Shown piece by piece: positions 1 to 5,431 of a DNA stretch of 10,929 bases. Positions within the stretch are counted from its first letter, which is position 1. Every line of letters begins with the position of its first letter. The DNA lies in assembly GCA_964443845.1 (NCBI GenBank), contig CAYUFA010000077.1, positions 1 to 10,929 of the forward strand. The letters run 5' to 3'. The DNA is from UBA9214 sp964443845. GTDB taxonomy: Bacteria > Pseudomonadota > Gammaproteobacteria > UBA9214. Both the position numbers and the translations under genes were made by a program. The notes under the pieces were generated by a model. It ran no database searches, was not told the DNA's origin, and worked only from the letters and a program-made list of their open reading frames with translations.

Positions 1-1
1 C

Positions 2-688
2 ACCTACAACGATCCGGTGATCTTCGCCGAGTATGCCATCGATACCGCGCAGGCCTGTCATGAACACGGGCTGAAGAACGTGGCCGTGACGGCCGGCTAT
101 ATCCACCCGCAACCGCGTCGCGAGTTTTACGCCGCGATGGACGCGGCCAACGTCGACCTCAAGGCGTTTACCGACGAGTTCTACCACAAGCTGACGGGCT
201 CGCACCTGGCGCCGGTCCTGGATACGCTCGTGTACCTGCGGCACGAAACCCGGGTCTGGACCGAGATCACCACGCTGCTGATCCCGGGGTACAACGATTC
301 CGACGCGGAAATCGAGGCCATGAGCCGCTGGATCGTGCGCGAGCTGGGCCGGGACGTGCCGCTGCATTTCTCCGCGTTTCACCCCGACTACCGGCTGCGC
401 GAGGTCGAGCCCACGCCACCGGCAACCCTGTCCCGCGCACGCCACATCGCGCGCGCCGAGGGACTGCATTTCGTCTATACCGGCAATGTCCACGACACGG
501 AGGGCGGCACCACTTGCTGCCCCGGCTGCAATGCCGCACTGATCGTGCGCGACTGGTATCGCATCCTGGAGTACCACGTGACCGGCGCCGGCCGCTGCGG
601 CCGGTGCGGTCACGTCCTGGCCGGCCATTTCGGCGCGGCGGCGGGCGATTTCGGCCAGCAACGGATTGCCGTGCGCCTCGGGGCCTAG
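2..688 (+). CDS. amrS: AmmeMemoRadiSam system radical SAM protein, 3' part (5' end outside window)
   Basis: The last 228 codons of a radical SAM protein are open from the window edge to a TAG at 686-688. The fragment begins with a TYNDP motif, which follows the iron-sulfur region in this family and is usually TYNEP. It continues with a VDLKAF strand, the segment LLIPGYND and the segment FSAFHPDYR, all typical of the radical SAM partner of MEMO and AMMECR1 proteins. The cluster-binding CxxxCxxC motif should lie upstream and cannot be checked. The C-terminus carries two CxxC pairs (fragment residues 173/176 and 199/202) resembling a zinc-ribbon or rubredoxin-like knuckle. The family is widespread but I know of no firmly established substrate, so no reaction is assigned. 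The full protein is normally about 330-370 residues, so roughly one third is missing. It converges on tssJ and is probably a flanking housekeeping gene rather than part of the secretion cluster. Confidence 0.88.
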   Translation, partial: TYNDPVIFAEYAIDTAQACHEHGLKNVAVTAGYIHPQPRREFYAAMDAANVDLKAFTDEFYHKLTGSHLAPVLDTLVYLRHETRVWTEITTLLIPGYNDSDAEIEAMSRWIVRELGRDVPLHFSAFHPDYRLREVEPTPPATLSRARHIARAEGLHFVYTGNVHDTEGGTTCCPGCNAALIVRDWYRILEYHVTGAGRCGRCGHVLAGHFGAAAGDFGQQRIAVRLGA

Positions 689-694
689 GGGCCG

Positions 695-714
695 GTCCGG
701 GTAATCGTTCGGAC
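695..714 (+). terminator. Weak stem-loop downstream of amrS
   Basis: Seven nucleotides after the amrS stop, GTCCGGG (695-701) can pair with TTCGGAC (708-714) around the six-base loop TAATCG. Two of the seven pairs are G-T. No T-run follows, so this is at best a poor intrinsic terminator. It is listed because the region lies between convergent genes. Confidence 0.25.
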
Positions 715-738
715 AGGCTCCTCCCGGCCGCCGGTCGT

Positions 739-753
739 CCCGCACAGTGCGGG
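739..753. terminator. Palindromic hairpin between convergent genes
   Basis: CCCGCAC (739-745) and GTGCGGG (747-753) form a perfect inverted repeat around one A, so a hairpin with a 6-bp stem and CAG loop is possible on the plus strand and its mirror on the minus strand. It lies 50 bp after the amrS stop and 20 bp after the tssJ stop, where a bidirectional terminator would be expected. There is no U-tract on either side, so termination is only suggested by position. Confidence 0.3.
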
Positions 754-773
754 GTACAGGTGGCCGGGCAGGG

Positions 774-1253
774 TTATTTCCCCGGGGTTACGCTGAGCGT
801 CAGGCGTCCGACCGAAATCTCGATGGGGGTGGTCTTGTTTTTCGGGGTCGCGATACTGCCACGCCAGGTGGCGTTGTCGAGGTCCCGGTAGGCAGCAATG
901 ACGCCGACATGGGTGGTGTCCATGCTGAATTCCTTTTCCATCTTGATACTGTCGCCCGGTGCCAGTTCCACTTCCTCGCGCGCGGTCATGGTGTCTCCGA
1001 GGATGGACTTGTCGTTTTCATAGAGGGCGAAGAAATCGGCGGTGTTGAAGATGTCGTCATTCTTCAGGGCATAGATCCGCAACACCACCGGTGACGGCCG
1101 GCCGGTGATGTCGGGGTTGATGTCATTCGACGCCGTGATCTGGATAGCCACTTTCGGCGGCTTGTCTCCGAAGAGTTTCATCCCGCTGCAGCCGCTCAGG
1201 GCAAACACCATGCAGCTCGCAACCAGCCCCTGCAGGAAAATCCGCTTTTTCAA
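774..1253 (-). CDS. tssJ: T6SS outer-membrane lipoprotein TssJ
   Basis: TssJ anchors the TssJLM membrane complex to the outer membrane by binding the periplasmic domain of TssM. The 159-residue product begins MKKRIFLQGL, has a hydrophobic stretch and ends the signal in a lipobox LSGC with Cys22 as the lipidated residue. Ser follows the Cys rather than Asp, as expected for an outer-membrane lipoprotein. The mature part shows the family pattern NDINPD..GRPSPVVLRIY, then ADFFALYE, REEVELAPG and a C-terminal beta-strand ending LSVTPGK. I chose the TTG start at 1251-1253 because an AGGAGG lies four bases upstream and it gives a compact lipoprotein signal. A longer reading from another TTG (1281-1283) would add ten residues, with its own start upstream of that Shine-Dalgarno sequence. 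The gene is alone on the minus strand, divergent from tagH-tssKLM. Length is normal for the family. Confidence 0.93.
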   Translation of the reverse strand: MKKRIFLQGLVASCMVFALSGCSGMKLFGDKPPKVAIQITASNDINPDITGRPSPVVLRIYALKNDDIFNTADFFALYENDKSILGDTMTAREEVELAPGDSIKMEKEFSMDTTHVGVIAAYRDLDNATWRGSIATPKNKTTPIEISVGRLTLSVTPGK

Positions 1254-1257
1254 ACCG

Positions 1258-1263
1258 CCTCCT
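1258..1263 (-). promoter_or_regulatory. Shine-Dalgarno AGGAGG deciding the tssJ start
   Basis: On the minus strand AGGAGG sits four bases before the TTG at 1251-1253. It is the strongest ribosome-binding match near the 5' end of tssJ and lies inside the longer alternative reading, so it favours the shorter protein. Confidence 0.6.
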
Positions 1264-1394
1264 GAAAGTATCCTGTTTGTCAATGTTCCTCGCGAATCTT
1301 ACCTGCAGCGCCGGAAAAATCCAGTGACTTGTGCAGCATGGTTTCCGGGAGGGCGGTTCGCGTGCCGGCTCCCTGCGCAGCGGCAAATCCGGCG

Positions 1395-1423
1395 TCGCCA
1401 TCATCAGGGAATTGTTGTATATT
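1395..1423 (+). promoter_or_regulatory. Candidate sigma70 promoter for the tagH-tssKLM operon
   Basis: TCGCCA (1395-1400, 4 of 6 matches to TTGACA) and TATATT (1418-1423, 5 of 6 matches to TATAAT) are separated by 17 bp. The -10 box lies in the most AT-rich stretch of the divergent intergenic region. Transcription would begin near 1430, leaving a leader of about 80 nt before tagH. I saw no convincing GG-N10-GC sigma54 site on either strand. No equally good promoter was found for tssJ on the minus strand. Confidence 0.4.
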
Positions 1424-1465
1424 AAATTTCAGTGAGTTAGGCGGATATTGAGTGGAATGTACGCC

Positions 1466-1484
1466 TGCCGTGACACGCGTGGCA
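1466..1484. other. Inverted repeat / CACGCGTG palindrome upstream of tagH
   Basis: The tagH leader contains the perfect 8-bp palindrome CACGCGTG (1474-1481), flanked by TGCC (1466-1469) and GGCA (1481-1484), which are also complementary. It could be a small operator or a weak RNA hairpin 28-46 bases before the start codon. A palindrome this short can occur by chance in GC-rich DNA. Confidence 0.2.
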
Positions 1485-1511
1485 TAGTTCCTCGATTTCA
1501 ACGGGATAGGA

Positions 1512-2948
1512 ATGGCTTTAACTCTGAAAATAACAAGTTACCAGAGCCAGGTGCTGGGCGCTGATGGTGTAAGGGTTTTTGGCGGTGCAGGAGGCAGTAT
1601 CGGGCGTGCCCAGGGGAATGACTGGGTGCTGCCGGATCCGGAACGCTACATCTCCGGCAGGCACTTCAGCGTGTCCAGCGAGGGCGGGGCCTACTACCTC
1701 ACGGACACGAGTACCAACGGCGTATTTGTCAATCAATCCACCAGTCCGGTCGGCAAGGGCAACACGGTTGCACTGCATGACGGCGACCAGTTGCGCTTCG
1801 GCGATTACGAAGTGACGGTCTCCGTGGAGGCCGATGCCGCCGGCGAGGCTGCGCTCGGCGCATGGTCCGCGTCACCGGTTCCGGACACCGCTGCGGAGCC
1901 GGCGTCGGGCGGGGGAATCCCGGACAGCTTCGATCCGTTCGCGCCCCTGGAAGAGTCCGAAACCACCGGTCCCGGGTTCAGCTTTGAAGCGGACCAGCCG
2001 GAAGCCGCTGCGTCTCCGTTCGGGAGCGCCGGTGCCGAACCGGACCATGCCTCCGCACTGGAAGAATCCTTCCACCCACCTGGAGTGCAGGTCGAGCAGC
2101 TGCCGGACGACTGGGACGTCACCGATTATTCCGGAAGGTCCGGAGCGCCTCCTTCTGCCCCTGCCGCGGCACCGGTACCCCCGACGCCGTTTCCGGAATC
2201 GCCACCGGGCATGCCGGAGGCTGCCGGACCGCCGGTTGCGCGCCCGATCCCGGCCGCCGCTCCGCCGCCCGTGGCCGCTCCGCCGCCCGTGGCCGGTCCG
2301 CCCCCGCAGCCGCCCATGGCCGGGGAGCCCCGGCCGGCGTCAGCGCCTGCGGCAGGCGGGGGAGCGGAGCTGTTCACTGCGTTTCTGGAAGGTGCCGGCC
2401 TGGATCCGCAACGCGTCCGGCAACCCGACATGGCTGCGGCCATGCGCGACTACGGCATGCTGTTCCGGGTTGTGGTGCAGGGTATGATGGAAGTACTGAT
2501 GGCGCGGGCCAGCCTGAAGAGCGAATTCAGGATGCCGCTGACCACCATCCGCCCGGTCGAAAACAATCCCCTGAAATTCTCACCGGGCGTGGACGAGGCA
2601 CTGTACAACCTGTTCGTGGCGCAGGGACGCGGGTACCTGGGGCCGGTCGATGCCATCCAGGAAGGATTCACCGATATCAGGAATCACCAGATGGCGATGA
2701 TGGCCGGTATGCAGGCGGCCTTCCGGGAACTGATGGAAATCTTCAATCCTGATAAATTTGACAAGGATGCAAAAACGGGAATGCGGATGGCGCTGTCCAT
2801 CAACCGGAAATCCAGGGCGTGGGAGGCCTTTTGCGAATTCTATGAGCAGGCGGTACGCGACCCGGACAGCAGTTTCCAGAACCTGTTTGGCGAGAATTTC
2901 GCGCTGGCCTACGAGGACCAGATTCGCAGGTTGTCCATGCTGAAATAA
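1512..2948 (+). CDS. tagH: T6SS-associated FHA-domain protein TagH (Fha)
   Basis: TagH is the cytoplasmic phosphothreonine reader of T6SS post-translational control; in characterised systems phospho-dependent binding by Fha promotes assembly. The 478-residue product starts at an ATG with GGGA five bases upstream. An N-terminal FHA domain (about residues 20-105) shows the diagnostic phosphothreonine-binding elements: GR at 31-32, SGRH at 48-51 and TSTNG at 66-70. Residues about 110-210 are acidic and low-complexity, and about 212-285 form a Pro/Ala-rich linker. The C-terminal domain (about 285-470) matches the TagH-specific region: ELFTAFLEGAGL, then LMARASLKSEFR, NNPLKFSPGVDEAL and a terminal segment ending LAYEDQIRRLSMLK. 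It is the first gene of the plus-strand operon. The likely partners encoded here are TssL and the presumed kinase, both of which carry DRT motifs. The FHA key residues are intact. Confidence 0.95.
   Translation: MALTLKITSYQSQVLGADGVRVFGGAGGSIGRAQGNDWVLPDPERYISGRHFSVSSEGGAYYLTDTSTNGVFVNQSTSPVGKGNTVALHDGDQLRFGDYEVTVSVEADAAGEAALGAWSASPVPDTAAEPASGGGIPDSFDPFAPLEESETTGPGFSFEADQPEAAASPFGSAGAEPDHASALEESFHPPGVQVEQLPDDWDVTDYSGRSGAPPSAPAAAPVPPTPFPESPPGMPEAAGPPVARPIPAAAPPPVAAPPPVAGPPPQPPMAGEPRPASAPAAGGGAELFTAFLEGAGLDPQRVRQPDMAAAMRDYGMLFRVVVQGMMEVLMARASLKSEFRMPLTTIRPVENNPLKFSPGVDEALYNLFVAQGRGYLGPVDAIQEGFTDIRNHQMAMMAGMQAAFRELMEIFNPDKFDKDAKTGMRMALSINRKSRAWEAFCEFYEQAVRDPDSSFQNLFGENFALAYEDQIRRLSMLK
2259..2294 (+). 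repeat. Two perfect 18-bp tandem repeats in the tagH linker
   Basis: The unit GCTCCGCCGCCCGTGGCC occurs twice head to tail (2259-2276 and 2277-2294), encoding APPPVA twice. A degenerate third copy follows. It lies in the Pro/Ala linker between the FHA and TagH domains, where copy-number change would leave the frame intact. Confidence 0.85.
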
Positions 2949-2971
2949 CGGTAGCCTCAACCCGGCGGTGT

Positions 2972-2987
2972 TGCGCTATGATGCGCA
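2972..2987 (+). promoter_or_regulatory. Promoter-like TATGAT inside an inverted repeat, tagH-tssK gap
   Basis: TGCGC (2972-2976) and GCGCA (2983-2987) are exact reverse complements flanking TATGAT (2977-2982), which matches a sigma70 -10 box at 5 of 6 positions. The position 17 bp upstream does not resemble a -35 box, so an activator would be needed if this is a promoter. It could be an operator-covered internal promoter for tssK or merely a short hairpin. Confidence 0.25.
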
Positions 2988-3022
2988 CCCCGGGCAGGTG
3001 CTTTGCCGGTCATCACCCGGGG
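2988..3022 (+). other. GC stem-loop in the tagH-tssK gap
   Basis: CCCCGGG (2988-2994) pairs perfectly with CCCGGGG (3016-3022) across a 21-base loop. It is immediately downstream of the promoter-like inverted repeat. There is no T-run, so it could slow transcription, cap an mRNA end or be an RNA-processing boundary between tagH and tssK. Confidence 0.3.
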
Positions 3023-3103
3023 GCCCGCTGCGCGGCCCAGGGGAACCGCAAACACCGGGGTTGGTAGCGGAATCGAGAACAGGCGGGGGCCCGTTGCCCG
3101 GCC
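3019..3103 (+). repeat. Imperfect 19-bp direct repeat upstream of tssK
   Basis: GGGGGCCCGCTGCGCGGCC (3019-3037) recurs as GGGGGCCCGTTGCCCGGCC (3085-3103), with 17 of 19 positions identical and a 66-bp period. Each copy contains the palindrome GGGCCC. The two copies take up much of the non-coding gap and the second ends 20 bases before the tssK start. Function is unknown; protein binding or a relic of local duplication are both possible. Confidence 0.5.
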
Positions 3104-3114
3104 GCGCTTGTACT

Positions 3115-3119
3115 GGAGG
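3115..3119 (+). promoter_or_regulatory. Shine-Dalgarno GGAGG deciding the tssK start
   Basis: GGAGG sits four bases before the ATG at 3124. The reading frame is open upstream to a GTG at 2968, but that extension has no comparable ribosome-binding site and its 52 residues do not look like TssK. Confidence 0.75.
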
Positions 3120-3123
3120 GGGC

Positions 3124-4458
3124 ATGTCGAGGAACAACAGGGTCATCTGGTCGGAGGGAATGTTTCTCCGACCGCAACATTTTCAGCAGCAGGTCCGCTA
3201 TATCGAGAATTACGTCGAACAGCGGTGCGCACCCCTGCACAGCTATTCCTGGGGGTTCAGCCAGCTCCAGCTCGACCAGCAGCTGCTGGGCATGGGCAAG
3301 GTCGCGCTGGCCGCGGCGCGCGGCATCTTCCCGGACGGCACCCCTTTCAATATTCCCGATGACGACGAGCCCCCGCTGCCGGTCGAGCTCGACGAGAATA
3401 CCCGGGACGTCCGGGTCTACCTGGCCATGCCGTTGCGTCGCCCGGGTACACCGGAAATCGACACGCGCGCCGATCCCGAGAGCCTGGCGCGCTACCGGTC
3501 GGAAGAGATCGAGGCGCCGGACAACAGTACCGCGGGTGGCAACACATCGGGTATCGAGGTCGGACGCATGCGGACGCGGCTGCTGCTTGAGTCCGATCAG
3601 CGTGACGGCTATGCCTGCCTGGGTATCGTCCATGTCGTCGAGCAGAAAATCGACAAGAGCGTGCTCGTCAACGAGGAGTACATCGCACCCGGCATAGACT
3701 TTCACGCCCTGCCGGTCGTGGCCGGATTCATGAAGGAGTTGTACGGCCTGCTCAGTCACCGCGCCGAGGCGCTGGCCGGCAGGGTCAGCGTTTCCGGGCG
3801 CGGCGGAGCCGCGGACATCGCCGATTTTCTGCTCCTCCAGGTGGTCAACCGCTACCTGCCACTGATCGGACACCTCAACGAACTGCCCGACGTGCACCCG
3901 GAATCGATCTACCGGCTCGGCGTGACCATGGCCGGCGAAATGGCGACCTTCACCACCTCCGGCAAGCGCGCGCCGGTGTTCGAACCCTACCGTCACGACG
4001 ACCTGCAGGGCACCTTCCGCCCCGTCATGGACGTACTGCGGCAGTCGCTCAGCATGGTGCTGGAACAGACCGCGATCTCCATCAAGATGCAGGAGCGCAA
4101 GTACGGTGTGCGGGTGGCGACCATCACCGACCATGCGCTGCTCGACCAGGCCGGTTTCGTGCTTGCCGTCAGCGCCGACATGCCCACCGAGGAGTTGCGC
4201 AAGCGCCTGCCGGCCCAGATCAAGATCGGGCCCGTCGAGCAGATCCGGCAGCTGGTGAACGTGCAGTTGCCCGGTATCCGGATCCGGCCGATCCCGGTTG
4301 CGCCACGCCAGATTCCCTATCACACCGGTTTCGTCTACTTCGAGCTGGATCGATCCAGCGAGCTCTGGTCACAGCTCAAGACCTCGGGTGGATTCGCCTT
4401 TCACCTGGGCGGGGATTTCCCGGGGATGCAGATGGAGTTCTGGGCTATAAGAGGGTAA
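3124..4458 (+). CDS. tssK: T6SS baseplate subunit TssK
   Basis: TssK is the trimeric adaptor that links the cytoplasmic baseplate to the TssL/TssM membrane complex. The 444-residue product is the usual family length. It opens with the hallmark segment VIWSEGMFLRPQHFQQQ at residues 7-23. The N-terminal shell domain follows, including VRVYLAMPL. The central helical part carries LLLQVVNRYLPLIGHL and RLGVTMAGEMATF. The C-terminal domain, which contacts the membrane complex in known structures, ends with PYHTGFVYFELD (about 398-409) and MEFWAIRG. The start at 3124 is supported by GGAGG four bases upstream. It follows tagH after a 175-bp gap with possible internal signals, and is followed six bases later by tssL, so tssK and tssL are almost certainly co-transcribed. 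No frameshift or unusual residue was seen. Confidence 0.97.
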   Translation: MSRNNRVIWSEGMFLRPQHFQQQVRYIENYVEQRCAPLHSYSWGFSQLQLDQQLLGMGKVALAAARGIFPDGTPFNIPDDDEPPLPVELDENTRDVRVYLAMPLRRPGTPEIDTRADPESLARYRSEEIEAPDNSTAGGNTSGIEVGRMRTRLLLESDQRDGYACLGIVHVVEQKIDKSVLVNEEYIAPGIDFHALPVVAGFMKELYGLLSHRAEALAGRVSVSGRGGAADIADFLLLQVVNRYLPLIGHLNELPDVHPESIYRLGVTMAGEMATFTTSGKRAPVFEPYRHDDLQGTFRPVMDVLRQSLSMVLEQTAISIKMQERKYGVRVATITDHALLDQAGFVLAVSADMPTEELRKRLPAQIKIGPVEQIRQLVNVQLPGIRIRPIPVAPRQIPYHTGFVYFELDRSSELWSQLKTSGGFAFHLGGDFPGMQMEFWAIRG

Positions 4459-4464
4459 GAGAAC

Positions 4465-5388
4465 ATGGACTCGGATGATCCGTTTTCCAACAACGACGGA
4501 GACCGCACCGTCATCCGTCCGACGCCCGGTCGCCGCGCCGGGGGCACGGACTCCGCCGCGCCCGGCCGGCCGGCCGCGCCACGACAACCCGCGGCGCCGT
4601 CCGCTCCGCCGCCACCGGCCTACGGCGGACAGCCGGCCCGGCAGCCACCGCCCATGCCGGTCGCCGCCGCGGACATCCCGGGGGCCGGCCTCAACCCCCT
4701 CATCGATTGCGCCACCGGCCTGCTGGTCCTGGCAGGACAGCTGCGCAACACCCCGACACATCCGGACGTCGCCGGCCTGCGCGACCATGTCGCGCGGCAG
4801 ATCAACCTGTTCGAACAGAAGGCACGCGCAGCGGGGATCGAGCCCGAGTCCGTGCTCGCGGCACGCTACGTCCTGTGTACCTTCCTGGACGAAGTGGTGC
4901 TGTCCACCCCGTGGGGCAGTGAAAGTGCCTGGAGCGCCCAGAGCCTGCTGGTGACCTTTCACAAGGAAGCCTGGGGCGGGGAAAAGTTCTTCCAGATCCT
5001 CGAACGCATGAGCCAGGACCCGTTGCGCAACATCGACCTGCTGGAACTGATGGACGTCTGCCTGCTGCTGGGCTTCCAGGGCAAGTTCAGCGTGATGCAG
5101 CAGGGCGCCTCCCGGCTGACGGATATCCAGGACCAGTTGTACCGGACCATCCGCACCGTGCGCGGCGATATCGAACGGGACCTGTCGCCGCACTGGCAGG
5201 GGGTGCGGAGCCGCGGCAACGCCCTGGTGCGCTATGTGCCCCTCTGGGTAGTCGGCGCGCTGGCGGGGGTGCTGCTGCTGGCCATGTACGCCGGGTTCAG
5301 CTTCATCCTCGGGCATACCGCCTCACCGGCGTATGACATGCTCGATGCCGCGGGCCGGGGGCCCGCGGCGGACCAGCTGCACAAGTGA
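4465..5388 (+). CDS. tssL: T6SS inner-membrane protein TssL (DotU/IcmH family)
   Basis: TssL is the inner-membrane subunit whose cytoplasmic hook-like domain docks TssK, with TssM as its membrane partner. The 307-residue product has a disordered N-terminus (1-70) rich in Pro, Ala and Gly. It includes DRTVIRP at 13-19, then the DotU domain (about 75-245) with NPLIDCATGLL, the conserved LDEVVLSTPWG at 141-151 and GFQGKFSV at 203-210. One transmembrane segment follows (about 257-282), then a periplasmic tail of about 25 residues. There is no C-terminal OmpA-like or other peptidoglycan-binding domain, so cell-wall anchoring must come from another protein if it occurs. The ATG is six bases after the tssK stop, with a GAGGG overlapping the end of tssK. 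Thr15 is a candidate phosphorylation site, by analogy with Agrobacterium TssL Thr14. Confidence 0.96.
   Translation: MDSDDPFSNNDGDRTVIRPTPGRRAGGTDSAAPGRPAAPRQPAAPSAPPPPAYGGQPARQPPPMPVAAADIPGAGLNPLIDCATGLLVLAGQLRNTPTHPDVAGLRDHVARQINLFEQKARAAGIEPESVLAARYVLCTFLDEVVLSTPWGSESAWSAQSLLVTFHKEAWGGEKFFQILERMSQDPLRNIDLLELMDVCLLLGFQGKFSVMQQGASRLTDIQDQLYRTIRTVRGDIERDLSPHWQGVRSRGNALVRYVPLWVVGALAGVLLLAMYAGFSFILGHTASPAYDMLDAAGRGPAADQLHK
5347..5369 (+). other. Perfect GC-only hairpin at the 3' end of tssL
   Basis: GCCGCGGGCC (5347-5356) and GGCCCGCGGC (5360-5369) are exact reverse complements around a GGG loop, giving a 10-bp all-GC stem. It lies within the tssL coding sequence (codons for DAAGRGPAAD), 16 bases before the stop codon and 62 before the tssM start. 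No T-run follows, so it is not a standard terminator; it could affect tssL-tssM polarity or mRNA stability. Confidence 0.5.
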
Positions 5389-5431
5389 AACCCGACCCGG
5401 CCGTGAACGCGCCGCCGCCAGGAAAGCTTCC

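Noticed and set aside
1284..1511. Sigma54 (-24/-12) promoter in the divergent region
   Set aside because: I tested GG-N10-GC spacings on both strands near 1481-1494 and 1308-1322 and each misses one of the invariant dinucleotides.
1834..2487. 217-codon Arg/Pro-rich frame overlapping tagH
   Set aside because: It is an out-of-frame reading of the Pro/Ala linker of TagH with an extreme Arg/Pro composition.
2968..3123. 52-codon N-terminal extension of TssK from GTG 2968
   Set aside because: It has no Shine-Dalgarno sequence and no TssK-like residues. The ATG at 3124 has GGAGG and begins with the canonical TssK N-terminus.
3013..4323. 436-codon open frame on the minus strand opposite tssK
   Set aside because: It is antisense to a full-length, well-conserved TssK; composition indicates a shadow.
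5333..5431. 33-codon N-terminal extension of TssM overlapping tssL
   Set aside because: It overlaps TssL coding sequence and reads as shadow sequence; ATG 5432 has AGGAAA upstream and gives the expected membrane start.
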